The notes beneath the pieces were generated by a model. It was not told where the DNA came from and made no database searches. It worked only from the letters and a program-made list of their open reading frames with translations. Below, piece after piece: positions 7,554-16,563 of a stretch of DNA of 64,000 bases. Position numbers and translations under genes: made by a program. The stretch covers positions 62,001 through 126,000 of the forward strand of contig NZ_MSIT01000001.1 of NCBI RefSeq assembly GCF_002094885.1, in the 5' to 3' direction. This stretch comes from Salibaculum halophilum (GTDB lineage: Bacteria > Pseudomonadota > Alphaproteobacteria > Rhodobacterales > Rhodobacteraceae). Within the stretch, counting starts at the first letter, position 1; every line of letters starts with the position of its first letter.

Positions 7554-8429
7554 ATGGCGATTACCGCTGCTCTCGTGAAGGAACTCCGCGACTCCACCGG
7601 CGCGGGCATGATGGACGCCAAGAAGGCGCTGACCGAAACCGATGGGGACATGGACGCCGCCGTCGACTGGCTGCGCACCAAGGGCCTGTCCAAGGCTGCC
7701 AAGAAATCCGGGCGCACCGCCGCCGAGGGCCTGGTGGCCGTGAATGTCACTGGCGGCAAGGGCGTGGCCGTCGAGGTCAACGCCGAGACCGATTTCGTCG
7801 CCAAGAACGCCGAGTTTCAGGAGATGGTCACCGGCATCGCCCGCGCGGCCACCGATGTGGACAACGTCGAAGCGTTGCTTGAGGCCGACATGGGCGGCAA
7901 GACCGTCGCGGATGCCGTGACCGACAAGATCGCCACTATCGGCGAGAACATGTCGGTGCGCCGCATGGCCGCCGTCGCGGGCGACACCGTTGTCGCCTAT
8001 ATCCACAACGCCGTCGCCGACGGCATGGGCAAGATCGGCGTGCTGGTCGCCACCAATGGCGGCGGCGACGACTTCGCCCGGCAGGTGGCCATGCACATCG
8101 CCGCCGCCAACCCGGCCGCGCTGGACGAGGCCTCGCTGGACGCCGACCTGGTCGAGAAAGAGCGCCAGATCCAGGTCGACATCGCCCGCGAGAGCGGCAA
8201 GCCCGAGCAAGTCATCGAGAAGATGATCGAGGGGCGCATGAAGAAGTTCATGGCCGAGAACACCCTGCTGGGCCAGGCCTTCGTGGTGAACCCCGACCTG
8301 ACGGTCGAAGCCGCCGCCAAGGAGGCCGGGGCCGAGATTACGGCCTTTGTCCGGCTGGAAGTGGGCGAGGGCATCGAGAAAGAGCAGGAGGATTTCGCCG
8401 CCGAGGTGGCCAAGGCGGCCCAGGGCTAG
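7554..8429 (+). CDS. tsf: Translation elongation factor Ts
   Basis: A 291-residue guanine-nucleotide exchange factor for EF-Tu. The N-terminal UBA-like module has [20 protein letters not shown], then the EF-Tu contact TDFVAKN (about residues 80-86). The core and dimerisation domains include [10 protein letters not shown] and [27 protein letters not shown] is a strong ribosome-binding site. It is second gene of the rpsB operon. A terminator hairpin lies 35 bp past the stop. Confidence 0.98.
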   Translation: MAITAALVKELRDSTGAGMMDAKKALTETDGDMDAAVDWLRTKGLSKAAKKSGRTAAEGLVAVNVTGGKGVAVEVNAETDFVAKNAEFQEMVTGIARAATDVDNVEALLEADMGGKTVADAVTDKIATIGENMSVRRMAAVAGDTVVAYIHNAVADGMGKIGVLVATNGGGDDFARQVAMHIAAANPAALDEASLDADLVEKERQIQVDIARESGKPEQVIEKMIEGRMKKFMAENTLLGQAFVVNPDLTVEAAAKEAGAEITAFVRLEVGEGIEKEQEDFAAEVAKAAQG

Positions 8430-8799
8430 GCCTCGCACACCTCCGCGATCCGGACCCGCTGCGACGGCTACCCCTCGGGGTGGCCGTTTTCATTTGAAAA
8501 CATGGGGTTCCGTCGTGTTTTGAAAGTAGAGACGGCCCCGCGTCGGGAGCGCGCGGAGCCGCAGGGGCAAGCCACGCCGAACTGAAATGCTGGGGCGACG
8601 CGGCCAGCCGACCACCGGGCCTGCCCGGATCAAGCCCGGGCAGACCGGCAATCTTATAACCGTGGCGCGGGCGGCTTGCCTTGTAATCGCAAGGGGTCCG
8701 GCCCGCTGTTCCCTGGCCCAAGGCCACCACTCACGGAACATCGACACCTTGCCATTAACCCCACGTCAATCCGAGTCAGGGAATCCCTACTTTCGTGTG
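8430..8799. other. Structured intergenic region between convergent genes
   Basis: 370 bases between convergent tsf and the LuxR-type gene, no credible ORF. After the tsf terminator come an 8-bp hairpin CTGCCCGG/CCGGGCAG (8621-8628 with 8636-8643) and a nested structure, GCGGGC/GCCCGC (8667-8672 with 8701-8706) enclosing CTTGC/GCAAG (8675-8679 with 8689-8693). The first resembles small dispersed palindromes common in alphaproteobacteria. The second is unassigned and is not a tRNA. Confidence 0.45.
8465..8490 (+). terminator. Terminator of the rpsB-tsf operon
   Basis: A stem of about 10 bp (8465-8474 with 8477-8486, one G-T pair, a C-T-C-G tip) is followed by TTTT (8487-8490). Confidence 0.7.
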
Positions 8800-9558
8800 T
8801 CAGCCGGGCAGGTTGTCGGACTCAAGAATGAACATTTGATTGCAGAACGCCGCCTTTAGCACCGCCTGCGCCGTCGTCTCGACGTCCAGCGCCTCGCGCG
8901 CGAGGCGCAGGTGCTTTTCCACCGTGGCTGGAGTCAGGCCGAGGATCGTGGCGATGTCCTGTGTCGTCTTGCCGTCGCCGACCCATTCCAGAACCTCGCG
9001 CTGGCGCTTGGTCAGGCTGCGCGTGGCATGGGGCAGGGTGAGCATCTTGAGGTAGACCACGTTGCTCATGACCTTGATGTCCGCGCCATGGCGGGACCAG
9101 ATCTTCTCGACCTCGTCCTGGCTGATCCCTGGGCGGGCCGTGATCGCCGCCGCACCCTTGGTGCGTTGGCTGACCGAGCGAAAGCTGATCGTGTAGCCCG
9201 CGGTCACGTTCATGGCGCGGTTGAACTCGGCCACGCGCTGTTCCTCGGGCGTGAGGTTCGCGGGATCGCCGATCCAGGACCAGCTGCAGGCGCCGTCATT
9301 GGCCAGGGCCCAGCGGACCATCGGGGCGTGGTAGATGTAGCCGTCGCCGAGAAAGCGATCCATGTAGGCATCGCCGTGGTTGGTCAGTACGACCCAATCC
9401 TGCGGATCGCCCAACGAGGCACCGCTGCGATAGCGCGTGAAGCCGTAAATCAGCCGATCGAAGCCCAGTTCCGCCATGCGCGCAGTGTGCAGGTCCCAAA
9501 GCGTTTCGATCGTGGGCGCATTCGTCAGCGCGTCGAGATGGGCGACGAGGGATGTCAT
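8800..9558 (-). CDS. LuxR-family regulator with divergent autoinducer-binding domain
   Basis: A 252-residue protein (ATG 9558; ATG 9585 would add nine residues, and neither has a good Shine-Dalgarno). Residues 10-165 match the autoinducer-binding domain. The C-terminus is a canonical GerE-type DNA-binding HTH: LTKRQREVLEWVGDGKTTQD and ILGLTPATVEKHL. By alignment to LuxR/TraR, positions usually Trp, Tyr and Asp that contact acyl-homoserine lactones are Tyr65, Phe69 and Ala78 here, while Pro79 and the downstream Trp93 are kept. No luxI-type synthase is nearby, so this is an orphan (solo) regulator that may sense a different ligand or none. Confidence 0.85.
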   Translation of the reverse strand: MTSLVAHLDALTNAPTIETLWDLHTARMAELGFDRLIYGFTRYRSGASLGDPQDWVVLTNHGDAYMDRFLGDGYIYHAPMVRWALANDGACSWSWIGDPANLTPEEQRVAEFNRAMNVTAGYTISFRSVSQRTKGAAAITARPGISQDEVEKIWSRHGADIKVMSNVVYLKMLTLPHATRSLTKRQREVLEWVGDGKTTQDIATILGLTPATVEKHLRLAREALDVETTAQAVLKAAFCNQMFILESDNLPG

Positions 9559-9682
9559 GCCGAGTCGGTAGCACCCAGGCGACATGTTACAAAGTCATTT
9601 TTGCATTCGTTGCGATCCGTGGCCGCGTAATGGCTAAGCCGCGGGTAATCGCGATGCCGGACCAAGTTTTTACATAATACCG

Positions 9683-9688
9683 ATTATA
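9683..9688 (-). promoter_or_regulatory. Possible -10 element of the LuxR-type gene
   Basis: On the minus strand 9688-9683 reads TATAAT, a perfect -10, inside an AT-rich patch unusual for this window. No good -35 is present at standard spacing, and the implied leader to ATG 9558 would be about 120 nt. Confidence 0.3.
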
Positions 9689-9709
9689 CGAATCTTAGTC
9701 GACTAGACG

Positions 9710-10897
9710 TCAGGCCTTGACGACCAGTCCCGAAGGCGTACCCGACAGGTTCTCGTGCCCTGTCCCGGTGATGAGGATCGGCTCGGTGGTTTCCAGCCCG
9801 CCATCGTCGAGCCAGATCGCGGGCATGAAATGAAAGGTCATCCCCGGTTCGAGGATCGTTCGGTCGCCCGCGCGAAACGACATCGTGCGCTCGCCCCAGT
9901 CCGGCGGATAGGACAAGCCGATGGGATAGCCGCAGCGGCTGTCCTTTATGAAACCGTGCTTGCCCAGCGTGACGTTGAAGGCATTGGCCACATCCTCGCA
10001 GCGGTTGCCCGGCCGTGCCTGTTCCAGCGCCACCGCGGTGGCATCCTCGACCGCGGCCTGCGCATCGAGGTATTTCTGCGGCGGCTTGCCCAGGAACAGC
10101 GTGCGCGACTGCGGACAGTGATAGCGCCGGTGACACCCCGCGATTTCGAAGAAGGTGGATTCGCCGGTGCGCAGCGGCGTGTCGTCCCATGTCAGATGCG
10201 CCGCCGTGGCGTCCAGCCCCGAGGGCGCCATGGGCACGATCGCCGGGTAATCGCCGAAATGGCCGCCCACGCCGGTGATGCCCGTGTGGTAGATCTCGGC
10301 GACCAGGTGGTTCTTGGGCAGACCGGGTTCGGCCAGTTCGACAATGCGTTCATGCATCGCCGTCACGATGTCGGCGGCGCGGCGCATGTAGGTGATCTCG
10401 GTCTCGGACTTCACCGCGCGCTGCCAGTTCACGATGCCCGTGCAATCGCCGAATTGCGCCTTCGGGCAATGCTTTAGAAGTTCGGCATAGGCCTTTGCAC
10501 TGAAATAGTAATTGTCCATCTCGACACCGATACGCAACGCGCCCCAGCCATAGGCCTCGATCAGTCGGGCCAGGTCCGACATCGGGTGCTTGTCGGGGTT
10601 CATGACATAGCTGTCGTCGTAGCCGTGGATGTCGTCCTCTTCCATGAAGACGGTGCGCATGGCCCCGGTTGCGTCGATCGCCCGGCCCCACCAGACCGGG
10701 TCCTGGTCCATGGGCAGCAGCACCGCCTGGTGGACGTAGAAGGACCAGCCATCATAGCCCGAGATCCAGGCCATGTTCGACGGGTCCGACAGGATCAGAA
10801 GGTCGAAGCCGGCGTCCTCCATCGCGCCGCGCGTCTTCTCGATGCGGTCGTAGTATTCCTGGTCGGGAAAGGACGGGCTCGTGCGGCTGCTCGGCAT
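9710..10897 (-). CDS. M24-family hydrolase, ectoine hydrolase (DoeA/EutD)-like
   Basis: A 395-residue protein of the pita-bread (creatinase/aminopeptidase P) fold: N-terminal creatinase-like domain to about residue 165 (ISGYDGWSFYVHQ, MDNYYFSAKAY), then the M24 domain. The pattern AIVPMAPSGLDATAAHLTWD followed by FFEIAGCHRRYHCPQSRT and FMPAIWLDDGGLETTEPILI matches ectoine hydrolases, which open ectoine's ring to N-acetyl-diaminobutyrate. The usual first M24 metal-ligand Asp pair is not in its standard DxG...D form here (EIAGC...C), as in that subfamily. No doeB/doeX or ectoine transporter lies beside it, so the substrate is inferred. A Xaa-Pro-peptidase relative is the alternative. Confidence 0.75.
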   Translation of the reverse strand: MPSSRTSPSFPDQEYYDRIEKTRGAMEDAGFDLLILSDPSNMAWISGYDGWSFYVHQAVLLPMDQDPVWWGRAIDATGAMRTVFMEEDDIHGYDDSYVMNPDKHPMSDLARLIEAYGWGALRIGVEMDNYYFSAKAYAELLKHCPKAQFGDCTGIVNWQRAVKSETEITYMRRAADIVTAMHERIVELAEPGLPKNHLVAEIYHTGITGVGGHFGDYPAIVPMAPSGLDATAAHLTWDDTPLRTGESTFFEIAGCHRRYHCPQSRTLFLGKPPQKYLDAQAAVEDATAVALEQARPGNRCEDVANAFNVTLGKHGFIKDSRCGYPIGLSYPPDWGERTMSFRAGDRTILEPGMTFHFMPAIWLDDGGLETTEPILITGTGHENLSGTPSGLVVKA

Positions 10898-10973
10898 GGC
10901 GGACTCCTTCTGGTTTGGCCCCAGCCTCGCCCCATAACGCCGCGATTTCCAGCCGAAAAACGGCGCGCCGGGG

Positions 10974-12032
10974 TCAGCCCGCGTCCTCGGGCGCCATGGC
11001 CGGCAGGATCACCGTGAAGGTCGAGCCCTGCCCCAGTTCGCTGCTCACGCGCAGCCGCCCGCGATGGCGGTTGACGATGTGCTTGACGATGGCCAGCCCC
11101 AGCCCCGTGCCGCCGATCTCGCGCGAGCGGTGGCTGTCCACCCGGTAGAATCGCTCGGTTAGCCGCGCGATGTGATGCACGGGGATGCCCTCGCCCGCGT
11201 CGGTCACCGACAGCCGCAGGCCGGTCTGGCGCAGGCTCGTCTCGTGCGCCGGGTCGGACAGTGTCAGGTCGATGGTGCTGTCCGCGCGGCCATACTTGAT
11301 GGCGTTCTCGACCAGGTTCGTGACCACCTGCGCCAGCTGCGCCGCGTCGCCGGCGACCCGCACCCGGCGTCCCGGCGGCTGCCAGGCGATTGTCATCCCG
11401 CGCTCGGCCGCCATCGGGCGCAACGACTCCAGCGCGCCCTCGACCACACCGGCGACGTCGACGGCGGTGCGGGGGCGGTTGCGCTCCTGGTCCTCGACGC
11501 GGCTGAGCGACAGCAGGTCCTCGACCAGCCGGTGCATCCGCCCGGCCTCCTTTTCCATGATATCGAGAAACCGGTCCCGGGCCGCCGCGTCGTCGCGCGC
11601 CGGGCCGCGCAGGGTCTCGACGAAGCCCAGAAGCGCGGTCAGCGGCGTGCGCAACTCGTGGCTGACGTTGGCGATGAACTCGCGCCGCATCTGGCCTGCC
11701 TCCTCGACCGCGGTGACGTCCTGGTACGTCAGCACCACGGCGCGGCCGCTGGGCAGGACCGCGCCGGTCAGGGTGACGTCCCAGGTCGTGTCGCGCGCCC
11801 CGTCGCTGCCCAGGAACCGCGCCCTGCGGTGGCCGCCGTCGCGCAGGCAGGCCTCGACGGCATCCAGCAGGCCGGGTTGCCGCAGGGCGGTGATGTAGTG
11901 CCAGCCGGTGCAGTCCATGCCGATCAGCGTCTGGGCGTGCTGGTTGATCCGGCGGACGCGCTCGTCGGCACCGATGACCATGGCCGGCACCGGAAGCGCA
12001 TCGAGCAGGGTGAGTTCGCTGTCCTCGGCCAT
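10974..12032 (-). CDS. PhoR-type sensor histidine kinase
   Basis: About 352 residues from ATG 12032 (GCAGG upstream; starts at 12050 or 12101 are possible). A PAS domain spans about residues 5-110 ([20 protein letters not shown], then [14 protein letters not shown]). The dimerisation/phosphoacceptor segment is [20 protein letters not shown], and the ATPase core has [10 protein letters not shown] (N box), DAGEGIP (G1), RFYRVD (F) and [13 protein letters not shown] (G2). No membrane helix is visible, as in many alphaproteobacterial PhoR kinases. PAS plus this H-box context suggests phosphate-starvation signalling, but no phoB or pst gene is adjacent, so the assignment to PhoR is moderate. Confidence 0.75.
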   Translation of the reverse strand: MAEDSELTLLDALPVPAMVIGADERVRRINQHAQTLIGMDCTGWHYITALRQPGLLDAVEACLRDGGHRRARFLGSDGARDTTWDVTLTGAVLPSGRAVVLTYQDVTAVEEAGQMRREFIANVSHELRTPLTALLGFVETLRGPARDDAAARDRFLDIMEKEAGRMHRLVEDLLSLSRVEDQERNRPRTAVDVAGVVEGALESLRPMAAERGMTIAWQPPGRRVRVAGDAAQLAQVVTNLVENAIKYGRADSTIDLTLSDPAHETSLRQTGLRLSVTDAGEGIPVHHIARLTERFYRVDSHRSREIGGTGLGLAIVKHIVNRHRGRLRVSSELGQGSTFTVILPAMAPEDAG

Positions 12033-12244
12033 GGCAACCTGCTCGCCCATCTTTCCGGCAAGATCAAGGCGCAAGGGCGCCGGGGGTGCTGCGCCGGCCA
12101 TGTGATCCGACGGTTGAACCCGCGCGGCTTTGCCCCGAGGGTGGAGGCGGAACAGGAACCTGGGGACTTCGTTTGACACCTGCCAACCCCTCGAAGACGA
12201 CAACCGCGGATTCCGACAGTTTGGTTGTTCTGGTTGTCGGGGAC

Positions 12245-12565
12245 ATGACGAAACAGCAACAGCCCGGTGAAATCGGCCCGGCCGGAGTGGATTTCGTCGC
12301 GCCGACCGCGCTTGCAACGCGGCTGACCGGCAGGGCGGCCCCGGCGCTGGTGCTCTCGCCGCTGTCGGGGCGGGGGTTCGACGCGGTCACGATCGCCCAG
12401 ACCCTGCAGGCGGCGGCCTATCGCGGGGTCTATTATGCCACCACGCGCGCCCTGCCCGACCCGGCGCTTGTCCGGGCCGAGGTCACTCGGGTTGCGCCAG
12501 ACCTGGTCTTCGACCTGCTATTGCCCGAGGACATGGCCTGGCTCATGCGCACTGCGCGCGGCTGA
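12245..12565 (+). CDS. Small protein of unknown function
   Basis: 106 residues from ATG 12245, divergent from the PhoR-like kinase and ending inside the 3' end of the convergent transsulfuration gene (23-bp overlap). Alternating hydrophobic strands and helices (APALVLSPLSGRGFDAVTIA, YRGVYYATTRALPDP, APDLVFDLLL) suggest a small alpha/beta fold reminiscent of a degenerate receiver domain, but no phosphoacceptor Asp pattern is present. Ribosome binding is weak (GGGGAC four bases before ATG). Similar short proteins occur in Rhodobacteraceae, to my recollection without assigned function. The position beside a kinase could be meaningful, but this is speculation. Confidence 0.5.
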   Translation: MTKQQQPGEIGPAGVDFVAPTALATRLTGRAAPALVLSPLSGRGFDAVTIAQTLQAAAYRGVYYATTRALPDPALVRAEVTRVAPDLVFDLLLPEDMAWLMRTARG

Positions 12566-13715
12566 CCGCGGCCGCGAATTCGCCGATCAGCATGTCGGGG
12601 TCTTCGAGCCCCACCGAGACGCGGAAAAACCCCTCGCTGATCCCCAGTGCCGCACGGCCCTCGGGCGTGAGGCCGCGGTGCGAGGACGAGGCCGGATGGC
12701 TCAGCGTGGTGCCCACGTCGCCCAGCGTCGGGGCGAAGGCGATGTCAGGGGCGGCGCGGGTCAGGGCATTCGCCGCCGCGCGCCCGCCGGCCACCTCGAA
12801 GGACAGCATGTTGCCGGGCCGGTCGCCCAGCACGGCCTGCGCGCGGTTGTGGTCGGGGTGGTCGGGGCGGCCGGGGTGCAGCACGCGGGTGACGCCCGGC
12901 ATCCCGGCCAGCGCCTGGGCCAGTTTGGTCGCCGTCGCCTCGGCCCGGTCGTAGCGCAGCTCGAACGACTGCAACCCGCGTTCGGCAAGCCAGCAATCGA
13001 AGGGGCTCGGCGTGGCCCCCCAGGTGACATTGGCGGTGCGGATCCCCTCGGTCAGCGCCGGGTCGCGGGCCACGGCATAGCCCAGCGTCGCGTCGGAATG
13101 GCCCGCCAGCAGCTTGGTGACGGAATGCACGACGATATCCGCGCCGTGCTCAAAAGGGCGATACCCGCGCGGCGTGGTAAAGGTATTGTCCACCACCAGC
13201 AGGATGCCACGGTCGCGGGCCAGCTGCGCGATCCCGGCCATGTCGGCGATGCGGATCGTGGGGTTCGAGACGACCTCGACCAGGATCATCTTCGTCTCGG
13301 GGCGCAGCGCGGCTTCGATGCGCGTGGCGTCGGTGGGGTCGGCCAGCGTGGTGGCGATGCCGAGCCGCGGCAAATCCTCGGTCATCATCCGCAGCGAGCG
13401 GCCATAGAGCTGATCGCCGCCGACCACATGGTCGCCGGCCTGCAGCAGCCCCAGAAAGACACTGCCGATGGCGCCCATGCCAGAGCCGGCGATGACGCCG
13501 CCTGCGGCGCCCTCCAGCCGGTCGATCTTCTGCGCCAGCACGGTGGCGTTTGGGTGGCCTTCGCGCGCGTAGGTATAGCCCGAGCCTTCGGCATACTGCC
13601 GGTCCAGGCCGTCGGGATCCTCCGAGGCATAGACGACAGAGGGTTGCAGCGGCGTGACAACGGGGCGCGAGGTGCTGTCGGGCCAGGGGGTGCGGCGCAC
13701 GATGGAATCGGACAT
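12543..13715 (-). CDS. PLP-dependent transsulfuration enzyme (Cys/Met metabolism family)
   Basis: 390 residues from ATG 13715. It shows the type I PLP fold of cystathionine gamma-synthase, gamma-lyase and O-acyl-homoserine sulfhydrylases: TPLQPSVVYA at the start, YTYAREGHPNATVLAQKI, the cofactor-ring segment GSGMGAIGSVFLGLL, VVDNTFTTP, and the Schiff-base Lys201 in HSVTKLLAGHSD. The C-terminal SHPASSSHR and RVSVGLEDP are typical of the family. It transforms a sulfur amino acid or activated homoserine, but the exact reaction cannot be read from these motifs. It starts 2 bp after the carbonic anhydrase stop, so it belongs to the gmk-gammaCA cluster. Its 3' end overlaps the gene on the other strand by 23 bp. 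Confidence 0.85.
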   Translation of the reverse strand: MSDSIVRRTPWPDSTSRPVVTPLQPSVVYASEDPDGLDRQYAEGSGYTYAREGHPNATVLAQKIDRLEGAAGGVIAGSGMGAIGSVFLGLLQAGDHVVGGDQLYGRSLRMMTEDLPRLGIATTLADPTDATRIEAALRPETKMILVEVVSNPTIRIADMAGIAQLARDRGILLVVDNTFTTPRGYRPFEHGADIVVHSVTKLLAGHSDATLGYAVARDPALTEGIRTANVTWGATPSPFDCWLAERGLQSFELRYDRAEATATKLAQALAGMPGVTRVLHPGRPDHPDHNRAQAVLGDRPGNMLSFEVAGGRAAANALTRAAPDIAFAPTLGDVGTTLSHPASSSHRGLTPEGRAALGISEGFFRVSVGLEDPDMLIGEFAAAVSRAQCA

Positions 13716-13717
13716 TC

Positions 13718-14239
13718 TCAGACCTCCGTCAGGCCGGCGCGGAACCGCGCGGCGTTGTCCTGGTAGTGCCGGGCCGAGTCGGCCAGCGCCGCGATAGCCG
13801 CGGCGTCGAGCTGGCGGACGACCTTGCCCGGCGCGCCCATGACCAGCGATCCGTCCGGGATCTCCTTGCCTTCCGTCACCAGCGCCCCGGCCCCGATGAG
13901 GCAGTTGTTCCCGATCACGGCGCCGTTCAGCACCGTCGCCCCCATGCCGACCAGGCTGGTGTCCCCGATGGTGCAGCCGTGCAGCATCGCCTTGTGGCCG
14001 ATGGTGCAATTCTCGCCAATGGTCAGCGGATAGCCCATGTCGGTGTGCAGCACGCTGTTTTCCTGCACGTTGCTGCCCGCGCCCACGACGATTGCTTCGT
14101 TGTCGCCGCGGATGGTCGTGGAAAACCAGACCGAGGCGCGCGGCCCCAGCACCACCTGCCCGATCAGGTGGCAGCCGGGCGCGACCCAGGCAGTCTCGTC
14201 GATCTGCGGCGCATGGCCGTCGAGGGCATAGAGGGTCAT
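13718..14239 (-). CDS. Gamma carbonic anhydrase family protein
   Basis: 173 residues forming a left-handed beta-helix of hexapeptide repeats (for example [47 protein letters not shown]) and a C-terminal amphipathic helix. The zinc-ligand histidines characteristic of gamma carbonic anhydrases are visible in VLHTDMG and IGHKAMLHG. Members trimerise. Some are carbonic anhydrases and others (YrdA/PaaY types) have other or unknown roles, so the activity is inferred. The ATG overlaps the gmk stop as ATGA (14236-14239), and the next gene starts 2 bp after its stop. Confidence 0.9.
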   Translation of the reverse strand: MTLYALDGHAPQIDETAWVAPGCHLIGQVVLGPRASVWFSTTIRGDNEAIVVGAGSNVQENSVLHTDMGYPLTIGENCTIGHKAMLHGCTIGDTSLVGMGATVLNGAVIGNNCLIGAGALVTEGKEIPDGSLVMGAPGKVVRQLDAAAIAALADSARHYQDNAARFRAGLTEV

Positions 14240-14874
14240 GTCATCTCCTCGAATTCGCGGTGCAGGTCGCGGACATGGCCGACAAGGTCGGGCTGCTGTT
14301 CGCGGCGCAGGCGTTCTGCGCTGACGATAGTCTTGAGCTTCGCCTCGGTGCGGTCGAGGTCGTCGTTGATCAGGACGTAGTCGTAAGCGTCCCAGTGGGA
14401 AATCTCGTCCCAGCTTTTCTGCATGCGCCGGGCGATTGTCGTGGCGTCGTCCTGCCCGCGGCTGCGCAGCCGGTTGGCCAGTTCCGCGATCGAGGGCGGC
14501 AGCAGGAAGATCGACAGCACGTTGTCCTTGAGCGGCGAGTTGCGGATCTGCTGGGCGCCCTGCCAGTCGATATCAAAAAGCACGTCGCAGCCCCGTTCGA
14601 TGGCGTCGCGCACGGGCGGCAGGGGCGAGCCGTAGTGGTTGCCGAAGACATGGGCGTGTTCCAGCATCTCGCCTTCGGTGACCATGCGCTTGAAGGCGGC
14701 CTCGGACCGGAAGTGGTATTCCCGTCCGTCCACCTCCGACGCGCGCGGTTCGCGGGTCGTGGCCGACACCGAAAAGCGGATCGTGTCGTCCCAGGCGCGC
14801 AGCCGGTTCGAAAGCGTCGATTTCCCGGCGCCCGAGGGCGAGGACAGGATGATGAGAAGGCCGCGTCTCGGCAT
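14236..14874 (-). CDS. gmk: Guanylate kinase
   Basis: 212 residues from ATG 14874. It phosphorylates GMP to GDP with ATP. The P-loop [10 protein letters not shown] sits at about residues 10-19, the GMP-binding segment has [11 protein letters not shown] and REYHF, and the lid/core shows [15 protein letters not shown] and [14 protein letters not shown]. Length and motifs are standard. It follows yicC by 2 bp, matching the widespread yicC-gmk pairing. Confidence 0.97.
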   Translation of the reverse strand: MPRRGLLIILSSPSGAGKSTLSNRLRAWDDTIRFSVSATTREPRASEVDGREYHFRSEAAFKRMVTEGEMLEHAHVFGNHYGSPLPPVRDAIERGCDVLFDIDWQGAQQIRNSPLKDNVLSIFLLPPSIAELANRLRSRGQDDATTIARRMQKSWDEISHWDAYDYVLINDDLDRTEAKLKTIVSAERLRREQQPDLVGHVRDLHREFEEMT

Positions 14875-14876
14875 GG

Positions 14877-15764
14877 CTACTCCAGGTTCTGGGTCTGCTC
14901 GCGCATCTGGTCGATCACCGCCTTGAGGTCCAGCCCGATGCGGGTCAGCGCCGTGTCCTGCGCCTTGGAACACAGCGTGTTGGCCTCGCGATTGAACTCC
15001 TGGGTCAGGAAGTCGAGCCTGCGGCCCACAGCCCCGCCCTGCCCCAGTAGATCGCGCGCTGCCTGCACATGGGCGCGCAGCCGGTCCAGTTCCTCGGTCA
15101 CGTCGGCCTTGACGGCCAGCAGGGCCAGTTCCCGGGCCAGGCGGTCCTCGTCCACGGGCGCGGCCTCGGCGGTGATCGCGTCCAGCGCGCGGCGCAGGGC
15201 GGCGCGGGTCTGCTCGGCCCGGTTGGGCAGCCGCGCCTCGGCCCGGTCCACCAGCGCCGCGATCTCGTCGATCCGCGTGGTCAGAGCCGACGCCAGCGCC
15301 GCGCCCTCGGCCGCGCGCATCGCGTCGAACTCCGCGATCAGTGCATCGAGATCGGCCAGAAGCGCGGGCGACAGCTCCGGGTCGGCCTCGGGCCGGGCCT
15401 GGGTCAGCACGCCGCGGTGCGCGAGCACGTCCGCGGCAGTGGGCTGGCCCAAGGTCACGCCCATGTCGACGGCGCGGCTCTGCACCGCGTCCAGCGCCGC
15501 GAGAACCCGGGCCAGCTCATCGTCATCCAGCACCGGCCCCTGCGCGGCGTCCGACCGGGCCAGCTTGAGCGTCAGGGTGACGTTGCCCCGGCTCAGCGCG
15601 GCGGCCAGCCGGGCCCGCGCCGCGGCCTCCAGCCCCTCCTGGCCCTCGGGCAGGCGCAGGCGCAGATCCAGCCCGCGCCCGTTCACGCCCCGCAGGTCCC
15701 AGGTCCAGCCGGCGGGGCCGAGGCTGCCGGAACGGCTGGCAAAGGCGGTCATGGATCGGATCAC
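14877..15764 (-). CDS. YicC-family endoribonuclease-like protein
   Basis: 295 residues when started at GTG 15764, which restores the conserved family opening (V/M)[11 protein letters not shown] 15752 would begin inside that motif. Further family features: [20 protein letters not shown] near residue 30, a central Ala/Arg-rich helical region, and the C-terminal DUF1732 block with [34 protein letters not shown] and [15 protein letters not shown] ending at the terminal residue, as usual. YicC proteins are linked to RNA turnover and stationary-phase survival. The gene immediately precedes gmk in one operon. Confidence 0.92.
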   Translation of the reverse strand: MIRSMTAFASRSGSLGPAGWTWDLRGVNGRGLDLRLRLPEGQEGLEAAARARLAAALSRGNVTLTLKLARSDAAQGPVLDDDELARVLAALDAVQSRAVDMGVTLGQPTAADVLAHRGVLTQARPEADPELSPALLADLDALIAEFDAMRAAEGAALASALTTRIDEIAALVDRAEARLPNRAEQTRAALRRALDAITAEAAPVDEDRLARELALLAVKADVTEELDRLRAHVQAARDLLGQGGAVGRRLDFLTQEFNREANTLCSKAQDTALTRIGLDLKAVIDQMREQTQNLE

Positions 15765-15872
15765 GCGGGACGTCCCAGTAAGTGGCGGGTGTCGGCGCAC
15801 CTAAAGGCAAAGCCGGGCCAAGGGCAAGCCCGCCCGCCGCCGTTAACCCTTTGGACGTTTAGATAGGGAAAA

Positions 15873-15901
15873 TTGAGCGAAAAGGCGGTATAAATCATAA
15901 A
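15873..15901 (+). promoter_or_regulatory. Promoter candidate for the PAS-domain gene
   Basis: TTGAGC (15873-15878) and CATAAA (15896-15901) with a 17-bp spacer, in an AT-rich patch just upstream of a good Shine-Dalgarno (CAGGAGACGCAGG) and ATG 15925. Confidence 0.5.
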
Positions 15902-15924
15902 GACTTGGCAGCAGGAGACGCAGG

Positions 15925-16548
15925 ATGGCACGGTTCTGGGGCATGACGGATGACGCGGGCGACCGGACGGGGGACGACTTCGTGGTCACCAACCCCACCG
16001 CCCTTGTCGAGCTTGAGTCCTACTGGCGCGGCCTCGCGCCGACGGGCCGGGTGCCCCGGCGCTGCGATCTGGACCCCGCGGCCATGGGCGACGTGATCGA
16101 GGATGCGCTGATCGTGGAACGGGTGGCCCCCGGCGTGGCGCGCATCCGGGTGGCGGGCCAGCGCATCGCCGCCCTGACCGCCGCCGAGCCGCGCGGCATG
16201 CCGCTTTCGGTGCTCTTCACGCCCGAGGCCCGCGGCCGGCTGGCCACGCAGCTCGAAGTGGCCTTTCGCACGCCCTCGGTGGTGGAACTGCCGCTGACGG
16301 CCGCGCGCGCGCCGGGGCGCCCCGCGCTCTCGGGGCGGCTGTTGCTGCTGCCCCTCTGCGACGATACCGGGGCGGTTTCGCGGTGTCTCTGCGCGCTGGT
16401 GGCCGACGGGCGGTCGGGCCGTGGTCCGCGCCGGTTCAGCCTCCTTGACGACGCGCGCATCCGCCACGAACCGCTGGACCTTGACCCGCTCGACCCGCCT
16501 CGGCCCGCGCGGGGCACCCCGCTCCGGCTGGTGGTCGACAACGGCTGA
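15925..16548 (+). CDS. PAS domain protein of the alphaproteobacterial PAS_5 type
   Basis: 207 residues with a strong ribosome-binding site. NPTALVELESYWRGL and GRVPRRCDLDPAAMGDVIEDALIVERV are followed by ARIRVAGQRIAALTAAEPRGMPLSVLFTPEAR. This arrangement (acidic N-terminus, W/L-rich segment, then 'RVAG..I') is typical of small stand-alone PAS_5 proteins common in Rhodobacteraceae, usually of unknown input and no output domain. The tail beyond about residue 170 is Pro/Asp/Arg-rich and looks disordered. It ends in a 21-bp inverted repeat shared with the convergent DAHP synthase stop. Confidence 0.7.
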   Translation: MARFWGMTDDAGDRTGDDFVVTNPTALVELESYWRGLAPTGRVPRRCDLDPAAMGDVIEDALIVERVAPGVARIRVAGQRIAALTAAEPRGMPLSVLFTPEARGRLATQLEVAFRTPSVVELPLTAARAPGRPALSGRLLLLPLCDDTGAVSRCLCALVADGRSGRGPRRFSLLDDARIRHEPLDLDPLDPPRPARGTPLRLVVDNG

Positions 16549-16563
16549 GGCGCGGCCTCAGCC
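16543..16563. repeat. Inverted repeat holding both stop codons of two convergent genes
   Basis: GGCTGAGG (16543-16550), 5-nt loop, CCTCAGCC (16556-16563). The rightward TGA stop (16546-16548) and the leftward TGA stop (16558-16560 on the other strand) both lie in the stem. It could act as a bidirectional end structure, but no T-run follows on either side. Confidence 0.5.

Noticed and set aside
8667-8706. Possible tRNA with a TTGTAA loop
   Set aside because: The stem that should flank a seven-base anticodon loop does not pair properly, and no acceptor stem, D-arm or T-arm sequence is present.
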